A stretch of 64,000 nucleotides of DNA from Streptomyces sp. R302 (GCF_012927245.1 NZ_JABBGE010000004.1:496001-560000), one strand, 5' to 3'. Positions 34,665-43,522 are shown, numbered from the stretch's first letter. Program-made: numbers and translations. The notes: generated by a model not told the origin, from the sequence alone.

Positions 34665-35609
34665 ATGACGGGCACTCGCATCGCCGCGCTCGGGCACTAC
34701 CAGCCCGCCAAGGTACTGACCAACCACGACCTGGCCGAGCTGGTCGACACGAGCGACGAGTGGATCCTCAGCAGGGTCGGCATCCGCACGCGGCACGTCG
34801 CCGGGCCCGAGGAGCCGGTCGACGAGCTCGCCGCGCACGCCGCGGGCAAGGCGCTGGCCGCCGCGGGTCTCGCCCCCGGCGACATCGACTACGTCATCGT
34901 CGCCACCTCCACCGCGATCGACCGCTCGCCCAACACGGCCGCCCGGGTCGCCGCCCGCCTCGGCATGGCCTCGCCCGCCACCCTCGACCTCAACGTGGTC
35001 TGCGCCGGCTTCACCCACGCGCTCGCCACCGCCGACCACGCGGTCCGCTCCGGCGCCGCCCGCCGCGCCCTGGTCATCGGCGCCGACAAGATGACCGGCA
35101 TCACCGACTGGACCGACCGCACCACCTGCGTCCTCACCGGCGACGGCGCGGGCGCCGTGATCGTGGAGGCGACGGAGACCGACACCGGCGCCATCGGCCC
35201 GGTCCTGTGGGGCTCCGTCCCCGAGATGGGCAACGCCGTCCGCATCGAGGGCACCCCGCCGCGCTTCGCCCAGGAGGGCCAGAGCGTCTACCGCTGGGCC
35301 ACCCAGAAGCTCCCGGCCCTCGCCCGCGAGGTCTGCACCCGCTCCGGGATCGCCCCGGAGGACCTCGCCGGCGTCGTCCTCCACCAGGCGAACCTCCGGA
35401 TCATCGAACCCCTCGCCGCGAAGATCGGCGCCGTCAACGCGGTCGTCGCCCGGGACGTCGTCGACTCCGGCAACACCTCCGCCGCCTCCGTGCCGCTCGC
35501 CCTCGCCAAGCTGGTCGAGCGCGGCGAGCTGCCTTCCGGCGCCCCCGTCCTCCTCTTCGGCTTCGGCGGCAACCTCTCCTACGCCGGCCAGGTCGTCCGG
35601 CTGCCCTGA
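34665..35609 (+). CDS. beta-ketoacyl-ACP synthase III (FabH-like)
   Basis: 314 residues, ATG 34665 after GAGGGGG. Thiolase-fold condensing enzyme with the triad C113 (DLNVVCAGF), H240 (VVLHQANLRI) and N270 (DSGNTSAAS). Stands alone without fab operon partners, so it may be a secondary FabH homologue for special starter units or signalling lipids rather than the housekeeping copy. No acyl carrier protein nearby. Confidence 0.92.
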   Translation: MTGTRIAALGHYQPAKVLTNHDLAELVDTSDEWILSRVGIRTRHVAGPEEPVDELAAHAAGKALAAAGLAPGDIDYVIVATSTAIDRSPNTAARVAARLGMASPATLDLNVVCAGFTHALATADHAVRSGAARRALVIGADKMTGITDWTDRTTCVLTGDGAGAVIVEATETDTGAIGPVLWGSVPEMGNAVRIEGTPPRFAQEGQSVYRWATQKLPALAREVCTRSGIAPEDLAGVVLHQANLRIIEPLAAKIGAVNAVVARDVVDSGNTSAASVPLALAKLVERGELPSGAPVLLFGFGGNLSYAGQVVRLP

Positions 35610-35722
35610 ACGACCCCGTTCGGCGCAGCGCGGGGCGGAGCCCGGTGGCGGCGCCCCCGGGGCGCGCCTAGCTTCGATCGCGGTGGGGGTGCCCGTGCCC
35701 CCGCCGCGAACCGGAGGACCGC

Positions 35723-36292
35723 ATGCGCGCGATACGTACCGCTTCCGCCGCCCTGATCGTCACCGCGGCCCTGGCGCTGTCCGCCGCCCCCACGGCCTCC
35801 GCCGACGACGGACCCGGAGCCGGCACCGGGCCGGGTACCGGCGGCGGGAACATCACCTCCTTCGGCTTCTCCGTCACGCCCCGCACCGTCGCCCCCGGCG
35901 GCACGGTCACCCTGACCACGGACGGCTGCGAGGTGCCCTCCGTGACGGTCACGTCCGGGATCTTCGACACGGTGACCCTCACCGAGGGCCGCCCCGGCCG
36001 CGCGACCGTCGACCTCGACGCCAAGGCCGGCGCCGAGTACGAGATCGCCTTCGACTGCAAGGGCGAGCGCGGCACCACCACCCTGACCGTCGCCCACGGC
36101 ACCACCCCGCCGTCCCCGACGCCCGCGCCGGTCACCCCGACGCACCCGACGCCCCCGCACAAGGGCGTGAAGGCGGGCTTCGGCGGCTCCGCCGGCTCCG
36201 ACGCGCTGGGCGCCGCCGAACTGGCCACCGGCGCCGTCCTCATCGCCGCCGCGGCCGGCTCGGCCCTCGTCCTCGCCCGCCGCCGCCCCTGA
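35723..36292 (+). CDS. secreted cell-surface protein, sortase-F-linked
   Basis: 189 residues. Sec signal peptide (MRAIRTASAALIVTAALALS, cleavage near ASA-DD), an Ig-like beta-rich region with two cysteines (DGCEVPSV and FDCKGER), a Pro/Thr stalk, and a C-terminal membrane helix ending ARRRP. The tail resembles a sortase substrate but has ELATG instead of a full LPXTG or LAXTG. A hairpin separates it from the sortase gene. TAGCTT at 35669-35674 is a likely -10. Confidence 0.85.
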   Translation: MRAIRTASAALIVTAALALSAAPTASADDGPGAGTGPGTGGGNITSFGFSVTPRTVAPGGTVTLTTDGCEVPSVTVTSGIFDTVTLTEGRPGRATVDLDAKAGAEYEIAFDCKGERGTTTLTVAHGTTPPSPTPAPVTPTHPTPPHKGVKAGFGGSAGSDALGAAELATGAVLIAAAAGSALVLARRRP

Positions 36293-36296
36293 GACG

Positions 36297-36337
36297 GCCC
36301 CTCCGTCCCGGTGTGACGAGGTCCGGGACGGAGGGGC
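36297..36337. terminator. 15-bp-arm hairpin between surface protein and sortase genes
   Basis: Perfect inverted arms GCCCCTCCGTCCCGG (36297-36311) and its complement (36323-36337) around an 11-nt loop, starting 5 bp after the stop. Strong GC stem without T-run; likely reduces read-through into the sortase gene or stabilises the upstream mRNA. Confidence 0.75.
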
Positions 36338-36372
36338 GACCAGCACGCACCCGAGGAGAGGAGGCCGTGGCC

Positions 36373-37020
36373 GTGGCCGTGGCCGTGGACAGCGCGTACG
36401 GCCGGCGCGGCGCCTGGGGAGTCGTCGCGATCCTCCTCCTCGTCGGCGTCCACCTCGTCCGCGGCGGTACGCATCAGCTCACCGCCCCCGGTCCGCCCCA
36501 GCCCCTCGCGGCGGACGCCCCGGCCTCGGCGGCGCCCCCGCCTCCGCTCCGCGCCGGCCTCCCCGCCTCGGCGCCGCTCGCCGTCACGATCCCCGCGATC
36601 GGCGTCGACGCCCCCCTCACCCAGGTCGGCGTGGACGCGGACGGCTGGCTGGAGGCCCCGCCCCCGGAGCACCCCGACCGGGCCGGCTGGTACGCGGGCT
36701 CGGCCACCCCCGGCGAACCCGGCACCGCCGTCCTCACCGGCCACGTCGACACCCCCGAGGGCCCCGCCGTCTTCCACTCCCTCGGCGCCCTCACCCGGGG
36801 CCGCACCGTGGAGGTCCGCCGCGCCGACGGCCGCACGGCCGTCTTCACCGTCCACGCCGTCGAACTCCTCCCGAAGGACGACTTCCCCGCCGACCGCGTC
36901 TACGCCTCCACCCGCGCGCCCGAACTCCGCCTGATCACCTGCGGCGGCACCTACACCCGCGCCACCGGCTACACCGCCAACGTCGTCGTCTCCGCCCGCC
37001 TCACCGGCCTCCGCCCCTGA
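36373..37020 (+). CDS. class F sortase
   Basis: 215 residues from GTG 36373, 8 nt after AGGAGG; four GTGGCC hexamers give alternative starts at 36367, 36379 and 36385. One N-terminal membrane anchor (GAWGVVAILLLVGVHLV), a Pro-rich linker, then the sortase beta-barrel with catalytic H124 in VLTGHVDT and C190 in LRLITCGG. Class F sortases of actinobacteria attach or process surface proteins with C-terminal signals; the gene upstream is the evident candidate substrate. Confidence 0.92.
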   Translation: MAVAVDSAYGRRGAWGVVAILLLVGVHLVRGGTHQLTAPGPPQPLAADAPASAAPPPPLRAGLPASAPLAVTIPAIGVDAPLTQVGVDADGWLEAPPPEHPDRAGWYAGSATPGEPGTAVLTGHVDTPEGPAVFHSLGALTRGRTVEVRRADGRTAVFTVHAVELLPKDDFPADRVYASTRAPELRLITCGGTYTRATGYTANVVVSARLTGLRP

Positions 37021-37233
37021 CCTGACGTATTCCGGACACCGACTGGCCTGGACCAACCCCTCGGAGCCATCGTGTTCCCCGGAGCGGGCGTCGGGGGGCG
37101 TCCTGCTCCCGGCCGCCACGGCGGCATCCTCCAGGGGATGGGCGGTCCCCGTGCGCCCGGTCACGACCCGGGGTCCACCGGCGCACGGGACCTCCCCCTC
37201 CGCCCACCCCACGACTGACCACGGAAAACGCCG

Positions 37234-37263
37234 GTGAAAGCCCCCGCGAACCCCTGGTAGAGT
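37234..37263 (+). promoter_or_regulatory. predicted tRNA-Leu promoter
   Basis: GTGAAA (37234-37239), 18-bp spacer, TAGAGT (37258-37263): an acceptable -35/-10 pair ending 47 bp before the tRNA. Nothing else identifiable lies in the 290-bp interval after the sortase gene. Confidence 0.5.
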
Positions 37264-37309
37264 TATCCATGTCGCCGCGGGGAACACCCGCGAGAACGAC
37301 ACACACCCT

Positions 37310-37397
37310 GTCCGGGTGGCGGAATGGCAGACGCGCTAGCTTGAGGTGCTAGTGCCCTTTATCGGGCGTGGGGGTTCAAGTCCCCCCTCGGACACCA
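37310..37397 (+). tRNA. tRNA-Leu (anticodon GAG)
   Basis: 88 nt including encoded CCA. Acceptor stem GTCCGGG pairs with CTCGGAC (one G-T), the anticodon stem CTAGC/GCTAG encloses loop TTGAGGT giving anticodon GAG for CUC/CUU codons, a long variable arm (class II tRNA) and T-loop GGTTCAAGTCC follow. A terminator hairpin begins 5 bp after the CCA. Confidence 0.97.
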
Positions 37398-37402
37398 CAC
37401 GG

Positions 37403-37433
37403 AAGCGCCGGTCGATCTCATCGACCGGCGCTT
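37403..37433 (+). terminator. intrinsic terminator of tRNA-Leu
   Basis: Perfect 13-bp arms AAGCGCCGGTCGA and TCGACCGGCGCTT around a 5-nt loop, ending in TTT, just after the tRNA 3' end. Confidence 0.9.
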
Positions 37434-37488
37434 TCCGCATGCCGCGCCTACCCTGAGGAAAACCCCTCGGGGACAGCGGAGGCGTGCC

Positions 37489-38193
37489 ATGAGCGACGCG
37501 AACGGTCGCGGTCCCGGACGGCCCTCCCAGGGCGGCGGCCCACCCGTCGGCCCCCCGCCCGGCCCCCTGAGCGGACCGCCCCCCACACCGCCCCGCCGCC
37601 GCACCTGGCTGCTCGCCCTGATCGGGGTCCTGGTTCTCGCCGTCGGCGTCACCGGCCTCCTCATCGGCACGGGCGCGTTCGGGGACGACGACGGGGGAGG
37701 GGACGGCGGTCCCGCGGTGACCTCGCCGCCCGCGCCGCCCGCGTCCACCGTCCGTGAGACCCCCGAGGCCACCACGGCGGCGCCCGCCCCCGAGGGTCCG
37801 CTGCCGTTCGGCCGGACCCACCGGTACGCGGACGGGGTGGAGGTGACGGTCTCCGCCCCGGAACGTTTCGTCCCTTCGGACACCTCGGCCGGCCACCGCG
37901 CCGGGTACACCGCCGTCACGGTGCAGGTGACGGTCCGCAACGCCTCGCGGGAACGCCTTGAGCTCGGCATCGTCCAGGTCCGGGGCAGGGACGGCGACGG
38001 GCGGGAGGCGGACCGCGTCTTCGACACGGCCCAGGACCTGGGGTTCGGCCACACCGGGACCCTGCTTCCCGGCCGGAAGGCCGTCGCGGCCTACGGCTTC
38101 GACGTGCCGCCCGGGACGGGTTCCGTCCTGGAGGTCGAGGTGGGCGTCGGCTTCACCGGCGACTCCGCCTTCTGGGGTGGCGGGCTGCCGTGA
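37489..38193 (+). CDS. membrane-anchored DUF4352-like protein
   Basis: 234 residues. A Pro/Gly-rich cytoplasmic N-terminus (about 38 residues) precedes one membrane helix (WLLALIGVLVLAVGVTGLLIG), an acidic/Pro linker and an extracellular beta-sandwich domain resembling telokin-like DUF4352 (VEVTVSAPERF, AVTVQVTVRNASRERLELGIVQV). Role unknown; such domains occur in surface lipoproteins of actinobacteria. Confidence 0.75.
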   Translation: MSDANGRGPGRPSQGGGPPVGPPPGPLSGPPPTPPRRRTWLLALIGVLVLAVGVTGLLIGTGAFGDDDGGGDGGPAVTSPPAPPASTVRETPEATTAAPAPEGPLPFGRTHRYADGVEVTVSAPERFVPSDTSAGHRAGYTAVTVQVTVRNASRERLELGIVQVRGRDGDGREADRVFDTAQDLGFGHTGTLLPGRKAVAAYGFDVPPGTGSVLEVEVGVGFTGDSAFWGGGLP

Positions 38194-38195
38194 CG

Positions 38196-38906
38196 TCATC
38201 CCTTCCGCGCCACCACCAGCCGGCAGTTCGGGCTGCCGTCCGGGCGGGTGCCGAAGGCGGGCAGGGGGTGGTGGGTGACGTGGAAGCCGGTTTCCTCCAG
38301 GCGGGTGCGGACGTCCGCGAGGCGGAAGGTGCGGTAGTACATGACGAACGGGGGGCGCCACACCGCGTTGCGGAGGCGCATCGCCGTGTCGAAGGCCCAG
38401 AGGGTCCAGTAGGCGGGGGAGCCGACGGGGGGCGGGGCCGGGAGGGGGAAGGCGAGGGTGCCGCCGGGGCGGAGGGCGGTGTGGACGCCGGCGAAGAGGG
38501 TGCGCTGCTCGTCGGGGAGGAAGTGGCCGAAGGCGCCGAAGCTGACCGCCAGGTCGAAGGCGGCGGTGAAGGGGAGGGCGAGGGCGTCCGCGCGGACCAG
38601 GGTCGCGGTCGGGTGCCGGCGGCGGGCCTCGGCCAGCATGTTCGTACTGAAGTCGACGCCCGTGACCCGGCCCGTGCAGACCGAGCGGAGGACGGGGAGG
38701 CCGGCGCCGGTGCCGCAGCAGACGTCGAGGCCCGCGTCGAAGGGGCCGAGCTCCTTCAGGGCGCGGGCCACCGCCGTGAGGATGCGGTCCGGGGTGCGGA
38801 AGGGCGTCGCCTCGAACTTGGGGGCGAGGAGGTCGTAGCCGTGCTCGACGGAGGAGAGGGCCTGGACGGTCAGTTCGCGGAGGGTCGGGCCCTGCGGGGT
38901 GAACAT
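38196..38906 (-). CDS. class I SAM-dependent methyltransferase
   Basis: 236 residues. Motif I LDVCCGTGAG (60-69), TGVDFSTNML, then FDLAVSFGAFGHFLP. TAGAGT ends 7 nt before the ATG, predicting a leaderless mRNA. Convergent with the DUF4352-like gene, 2 bp between stops. Substrate unknown. Confidence 0.87.
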   Translation of the reverse strand: MFTPQGPTLRELTVQALSSVEHGYDLLAPKFEATPFRTPDRILTAVARALKELGPFDAGLDVCCGTGAGLPVLRSVCTGRVTGVDFSTNMLAEARRRHPTATLVRADALALPFTAAFDLAVSFGAFGHFLPDEQRTLFAGVHTALRPGGTLAFPLPAPPPVGSPAYWTLWAFDTAMRLRNAVWRPPFVMYYRTFRLADVRTRLEETGFHVTHHPLPAFGTRPDGSPNCRLVVARKG

Positions 38907-38940
38907 GGTGCCGACTCTATGCGGCGGGCGGCCCGGGACG

Positions 38941-39390
38941 TCACAGGGCGGTGCGCACCTGGGGGGCCGGCCAGGCGGGGGCGATGCCGGTGAGCTGGCA
39001 GGTCAGGAGGTAGAGGGGGATCGGCGGGGTGTAGGGCGAGGTGCCGTCCGGGTGGTGGATGAGGCGCGGTCCGCGGTCGGGGATCTCGGCGCCCCGGGCG
39101 TAACAGGAGGGCAGCGGCCAGGCGAGGTCGAGGTCGGAGCCGGCCGGCACCAGCCACCACCACCAGTCGGCGTCGGCGTACACGCAGCCCTTGGCGGGGA
39201 GCCGGGAGAGGATCTTGAAGCCGAAGCGGGCGGGGACGCCGACGGCGTCGCAGCCGAGTCCGGTGCTGAGCCCGGTGGGCACGGCGAGGCGGGTGGCGGG
39301 GACGGCGGGGCCGAGGCCGGGGCCGTTCTCGGAGGACCGGCGGGCGCGGGGGGTCCGGGGGGAGAGCAGGCCGGCCATCGACTTCAGCAC
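38941..39390 (-). CDS. conserved hypothetical protein coupled to an ATPase gene
   Basis: 149 residues from GTG 39390, overlapping the stop of the upstream ATP-binding gene by 7 bp. Tryptophan-rich centre (ADADWWWWLVPAGSDLDLAWP) and a proline-rich tail. No known domain recognised; composition and coupling suggest a real gene expressed with the HATPase of the XRE trio. Confidence 0.65.
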   Translation of the reverse strand: MLKSMAGLLSPRTPRARRSSENGPGLGPAVPATRLAVPTGLSTGLGCDAVGVPARFGFKILSRLPAKGCVYADADWWWWLVPAGSDLDLAWPLPSCYARGAEIPDRGPRLIHHPDGTSPYTPPIPLYLLTCQLTGIAPAWPAPQVRTAL

Positions 39391-39953
39391 GGTCCCCCCA
39401 GGGAGTACGGGAGCTCCGCCCAGACGATCTGCGCCGTGCCGTGGCCGGTGCGCTCGGCGCCCCAGGCCTCGCAGAGCGCGTCGACGATGAGGAGTCCGCG
39501 GCCGCGTTCGTCCGCGCCGCAGTCGCGTATCCGCGGTCCCGCGGGGCCGCCCTCGTCGCGTACGGCGATGCGGATGCTGTCGGCGCCCTGGCGGAGTTCG
39601 CAGACGATCCGGCTGCTGGCGGTGTGCAGCACCGCGTTGGTGACCAGCTCGGAGACGACCAGGGCGGCCGTGTCGCGTATCTCGGGGCCGCGGCCCCAGA
39701 GCAGCAGCCGGTCCTCGGTGAGGTGGCGGGCGCGGCTCACGGACTCGGTGCGGGCGGGCAGCTCGAAGGCGAAGCGGTGAGCGGGATCGTGGCGGGCCTG
39801 GGGGCGCTGGGCCATGACTCTGGGGCTCATGAGACCTGAGGGCTGCGCGTTACCAGAAGCCACGACCGGTTCCTCACAACAGTGGGCAGGGCTGCCGTAC
39901 GTCGCTGTCGCCGGGCCCGAGGGGGGCACCGGCGGCAGTCCGTACTGGTTCAC
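39384..39953 (-). CDS. HATPase-fold anti-sigma-like ATP-binding protein
   Basis: 189 residues from GTG 39953 (AGGAGG lies 11 nt upstream; other starts in frame are worse). After about 60 variable residues the GHKL fold appears: SELVTNAVLHTAS (N-box), VRDEGG (G1), GRGLLIVDALCEAWG (G2). In Streptomyces such RsbW-like proteins sit beside XRE/DUF397 pairs and are involved in development and antibiotic control (WhiJ/AbaA-type loci). Divergent from the XRE gene across a strong palindrome. Confidence 0.88.
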   Translation of the reverse strand: MNQYGLPPVPPSGPATATYGSPAHCCEEPVVASGNAQPSGLMSPRVMAQRPQARHDPAHRFAFELPARTESVSRARHLTEDRLLLWGRGPEIRDTAALVVSELVTNAVLHTASSRIVCELRQGADSIRIAVRDEGGPAGPRIRDCGADERGRGLLIVDALCEAWGAERTGHGTAQIVWAELPYSLGGPC

Positions 39954-39990
39954 CGGAACACTGTCCTCCTGACTCGGACACTTGGCAAGT

Positions 39991-40015
39991 GGCACTCTGA
40001 AAAATGCAGAGTGCC
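39991..40015. promoter_or_regulatory. operator-like palindrome of the XRE/ATPase trio
   Basis: Perfect 9-bp arms GGCACTCTG and CAGAGTGCC separated by 7 nt AAAAATG, in the 125-bp divergent region between the ATPase and XRE genes. Its central location makes it the prime candidate site for the adjacent XRE regulator. Confidence 0.65.
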
Positions 40016-40078
40016 TTGTTCTCTCTGGCCGAGCTTCGTGGCACACTCGTCGAAACAGCGCGTCGGGGAGGTCTGAGA

Positions 40079-40954
40079 GTGAGCGAGCCGCGGTCCGCCC
40101 CCACGGTGGGACAGGTCGTACTCGGTCGGCGACTGCAGGACCTGCGCGAGCGCGCGGGCCTCAAGCGGGAGGAGGCCGCCAAGGTCCTCCACGTCGCCCC
40201 GGCCACCATCCGCCGCATGGAGACGGCCGAGGTCGCGCTGAAGATCCCGTACGTGCAGCTGCTGCTGCGCGCGTACGGCATCGACGGCCCCGAGGCGGAG
40301 GCCTTCGTCGCCCTCGCCGAGGAGGCCAACCTGCCCGGCTGGTGGCAGCGGTTCCACGACGTGCTGCCCGGCTGGTTCTCCATGTACGTCAGCCTGGAGG
40401 GGGCCGCGAGCCTCATCCGGGCCTACGAACCCCAGTTCGTCCCCGGTCTGCTCCAGACCGAGGAGTACGCCCGCGCCATCCTGCGCAGCGGAGCGGTCGG
40501 CGGCGGCGGTGACGCCGCGCGCGAGGAGGACATCGATCGGCATGTAGCCCTGCGGATGGAGCGCCAGTCCCTGCTGACCAGGGAGGACGCCCCGAAGTTC
40601 TGGGTGATCATGGACGAGACGGTGTTCCGCCGGCCGGTCGGCGACGGGCCCGAGGTGATGCGCGACCAGCTCGACCGGCTGCTCGAAGCGTCCGAGCTGC
40701 CGAACGTCACCCTGCAGATCGCGGAGTTCGCGTCCGGCCACCACCCCGGCACGTACGGTCCCTTCGTCCTCTTCCGCTTCGCCATGCCCGAACTCCCGGA
40801 CATGGTCTACAGCGAGTACCTGACCGGCGCCGTCTACCTCGACGCGCGCCCCGAGGTGGCGTCCCACCTGGAGGTCATGGACCGCATGGCGGCGCAGGCC
40901 GCGACTGCACAACGCACGAAGGAGATCCTCAAGGATCTCCGCAAGGAGCTGTGA
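40079..40954 (+). CDS. XRE regulator with DUF5753 domain (WhiJ-like)
   Basis: 291 residues from GTG 40079, 7 nt after GGGAGG. HTH about residues 15-65 (RRLQDLRERAGLKREEAAKVLHVAPATIRRMETAEV) followed by DUF5753 (FVPGLLQTEEYARAIL, ALRMERQSLLTRE, VTLQIAEFASGHHPGTYGPFVLF). DUF5753 proteins act with DUF397 partners as developmental repressors in Streptomyces. The DUF397 gene starts at the base after its stop. Confidence 0.93.
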   Translation: MSEPRSAPTVGQVVLGRRLQDLRERAGLKREEAAKVLHVAPATIRRMETAEVALKIPYVQLLLRAYGIDGPEAEAFVALAEEANLPGWWQRFHDVLPGWFSMYVSLEGAASLIRAYEPQFVPGLLQTEEYARAILRSGAVGGGGDAAREEDIDRHVALRMERQSLLTREDAPKFWVIMDETVFRRPVGDGPEVMRDQLDRLLEASELPNVTLQIAEFASGHHPGTYGPFVLFRFAMPELPDMVYSEYLTGAVYLDARPEVASHLEVMDRMAAQAATAQRTKEILKDLRKEL

Positions 40955-41191
40955 ATGGATCGCATATACAACGGCATGCCCGCCGCGGAGCTCGGTGCCG
41001 AGGGATGGCACAAGCCCTGGAGCGGCGGGAACGGGGGCAACTGCGTGGAGGCCATGAAGCTGGCCGACGGCAGGGTCGCCGTGCGACAGTCCGCAGACCC
41101 TGAAGGACCCGCCCTCATCTACACCCACGGGGAGATCGCCGCATTCATCGCGGGGGCCAAATCCGGCCAGGCTGACTTCCTGCTCACCTGA
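40955..41191 (+). CDS. DUF397 protein, partner of the XRE regulator
   Basis: 78 residues starting directly after the XRE stop with AAGGAG upstream. DUF397 hallmarks: WHKPWSGGNGGNCVEAMKLADGRVAVRQSADPEGPALIYTHGEIAAFI. Such small proteins antagonise or modulate the adjacent DUF5753 regulator (known for WhiJ-type pairs). Intact here, unlike the remnant at 50.9 kb. Confidence 0.93.
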   Translation: MDRIYNGMPAAELGAEGWHKPWSGGNGGNCVEAMKLADGRVAVRQSADPEGPALIYTHGEIAAFIAGAKSGQADFLLT

Positions 41192-41267
41192 CCCTTCCGT
41201 CGCGCCCGTACCGTCACGTAACTCTTGTAGCAGCGCCACCCGTTCGTCCCTACGAGGAGAGCCGACG

Positions 41268-42080
41268 ATGCCCCAGGACCCCGCATCCCGCGAGATTCGG
41301 ATCGACACCAGCAAGCCGCATCCCGCGCGGATGTACGACTGGTTCCTGGGCGGCAAGGACAACTATCCCGTCGACGAGGAGATGGCCCGCCAGCTCCTCA
41401 CCGTCGACGCCCGCGGCCGTGACATGGCCCGGGTCAACCGCGCCTTCATGCACCGCGCCATCCGCTGGCTCAGCGCCCACGGCGTGCGCCAGTACCTGGA
41501 CGTCGGCACCGGGATCCCGACCGAGCCCAACCTGCACCAGATCGCGCAGGAGGCCGCGCCGGAGTCCCGGATCGTCTACTGCGACAACGACCCGATCGTG
41601 CTCGCGCACGCGGCCGCCCTGCTGCGCTCGACCCCCGAGGGGGCCACCGAGTACATCCAGGCGGACGCCCGCGACCCGGAGACCATCCTCGAAAGGGCCG
41701 GAAAGGTCCTTGACTTCGACAAGCCGATCGCGCTGTCGATGCTGGCCCTGCTCCACTTCCTGGGGGACGAGGACGGCGCCCACGACATCGTCGCCAAGCT
41801 CGTCGACCAGCTCGCCCCGGGCAGCTACCTGGTCCTCTCCCAGGTCACCGGGGACTTCGACCCCGAGGGCGCGGCGAAGGCCGTCGGCATGTACAAGGCC
41901 CGCGGCCTGACCCTGCGGCCCCGCTCCCGCGACGAGCTCGCCGCCTTCTTCGACGGCCTGGAGTTCGTCGAGCCCGGAGTGTCGCTCACCGCCGAGTGGC
42001 ACCCCGAGCTGGGCGAGCCGGTGCCGGTCCAGGGCGACGACCCGATCCCGGGCTGGGCCGCGGTCGCCCGCAAGCCCTGA
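41268..42080 (+). CDS. DUF574 (SAV2177-type) SAM-dependent methyltransferase
   Basis: 270 residues, ATG 41268 after GAGGAGAG. Signature opening DTSKPHPARMYDWFLGGKDNYP and motif QYLDVGTGIPTEPN (about 75-88), typical of a large Streptomyces methyltransferase family often found near XRE/DUF397 genes. Substrate is unknown in the family at large. Confidence 0.92.
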   Translation: MPQDPASREIRIDTSKPHPARMYDWFLGGKDNYPVDEEMARQLLTVDARGRDMARVNRAFMHRAIRWLSAHGVRQYLDVGTGIPTEPNLHQIAQEAAPESRIVYCDNDPIVLAHAAALLRSTPEGATEYIQADARDPETILERAGKVLDFDKPIALSMLALLHFLGDEDGAHDIVAKLVDQLAPGSYLVLSQVTGDFDPEGAAKAVGMYKARGLTLRPRSRDELAAFFDGLEFVEPGVSLTAEWHPELGEPVPVQGDDPIPGWAAVARKP

Positions 42081-42178
42081 CCGTCCGTCCGTACGCCGGT
42101 ACGTCCGCGCGTCTCGACATCCGCACGTCCGCACGTCCGCACGGGTCCGGGGAGTCCCTCTCCGGGCTCGGCGCGCGT

Positions 42179-43522
42179 TCACGCCCGCAGGTACGCGAGC
42201 CCCGGGTGCGCCGCCGTGTAGCCGTCGAGCAGCCGGCGGGCCACGCCCACCGAGTCCACGAGCGGGTGCAGCGCGAAGGCCTTCACGGCGGTCGCCCGCG
42301 ACCCGCTCTCCGCCGCCGCGAGCACCTCCCGCTCCACCGCCTTCACCGCCGTCACCAGGCCCATGGCGTGGCCAGGGAGCGGGTCCACCGCCACCGGACG
42401 GGCGCCGTTCGCGTCCACCAGGCACGGCACCTCGACCACCGCGTCCGCGTCGAGCCCCGGCAGCGTCGTGCCGTTGCGCACGTTCAGGATCAGTGTGGCC
42501 CGCTCGCCGCGCGCGACCGCCCGCATCAGTGCGAGCGCCACCTTTTCGTAGCCGCCCGACTCCAGATCCTCCTCCGCCCGGTCCCCGGCCCCGGCCGCCT
42601 CCCGGTTGTGCGCCATGTAGGTCGCCTCCCGGTCGGCCAGCGTGCGGTGCCAGGCGTCCAGGGCCCGCACCTCCGGCTTCCCGGCCTCCGCGTAGAAACC
42701 GGCCTGCTGCTCCAGGAGATACGCGCCCCGGGTCCTCTCCGCGCCCCGGTAGGACGCGACCGCCTCCCGGTTGAAGTAGTAGTAGTGCAGGTACTCGTTG
42801 GGGACCGCGCCGAGCGACCGCAGCCACTCGGTGCCGAAGAGCCGCCCCTCCTCGAAGGAGCCGAGCAGCGCGTCGTCCGCGAGGAGCCGCGGCAGCTCGT
42901 CCCGCCCGTCCACCCGCAGCCCGCGCAGCCAGCCCAGGTGGTTGAGGCCCGCGTAGTCGATCCACACCCGGTCCGGGTCCGCGCCGAGGACCCGCGCCAC
43001 CCGGCGGCCGAGCCCCACGGGGGAGTCGCAGATGCCGACGACCCGGTCGCCCAGGACCCGGGACATCGCCTCCGTCACCAGGCCGGCCGGGTTGGTGAAG
43101 TTGATGACCCGGGCGTCCGGGGCGAGCGCGGCGATCCGCCGGGCGATCGCGACCGCGACCGGTACGGTCCGCAGGCCGTACGCGATCCCGCCCGCGCCCA
43201 CCGTCTCCTGCCCGAGCACCCCCTCGGCCAGCGCCACCCGCTCGTCGGCGGCCCGGCCCTCCAGACCGCCGACCCGGATCGCGGAGAAGACGAAGTCGGC
43301 CCCGCGCAGCGCCTCGTCGAGGTCGGTGGTGGCCGTGACGAGGGGCGCGTCCGGCACCCCCTCGGCCTGCTCGGCGAGGACCCGCGCGACGGCCGTCAGC
43401 CGCGCCCCGTCGAGATCGTGCAGGGTGACGTGGGTGATCCGCCCCTCGGCGTGGTCGCCGAGCAGCGCGCCGTACACCAGCGGCACCCGGAAACCGCCGC
43501 CCCCGAGAATCGTCAGTCGCAT
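42179..43522 (-). CDS. glycoside hydrolase family 4 (6-phospho-beta-glucosidase type)
   Basis: 447 residues, ATG 43522. NAD- and metal-dependent glycosidase using redox-elimination: dinucleotide motif RLTILGGGGFRVP, INFTNPAGLVTEAM, metal cysteine in VVGICDSP, histidine in LNHLGW. Acts in the cytoplasm on phosphorylated disaccharides delivered by PTS or kinases. No sugar transporter is adjacent. Confidence 0.92.
   Translation of the reverse strand: MRLTILGGGGFRVPLVYGALLGDHAEGRITHVTLHDLDGARLTAVARVLAEQAEGVPDAPLVTATTDLDEALRGADFVFSAIRVGGLEGRAADERVALAEGVLGQETVGAGGIAYGLRTVPVAVAIARRIAALAPDARVINFTNPAGLVTEAMSRVLGDRVVGICDSPVGLGRRVARVLGADPDRVWIDYAGLNHLGWLRGLRVDGRDELPRLLADDALLGSFEEGRLFGTEWLRSLGAVPNEYLHYYYFNREAVASYRGAERTRGAYLLEQQAGFYAEAGKPEVRALDAWHRTLADREATYMAHNREAAGAGDRAEEDLESGGYEKVALALMRAVARGERATLILNVRNGTTLPGLDADAVVEVPCLVDANGARPVAVDPLPGHAMGLVTAVKAVEREVLAAAESGSRATAVKAFALHPLVDSVGVARRLLDGYTAAHPGLAYLRA

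Noticed and set aside
40921..40942. Inverted repeat GGAGATCC/GGATCTCC at the end of the XRE gene
   Set aside because: Lies inside coding sequence just before a coupled gene; probably codon-driven.
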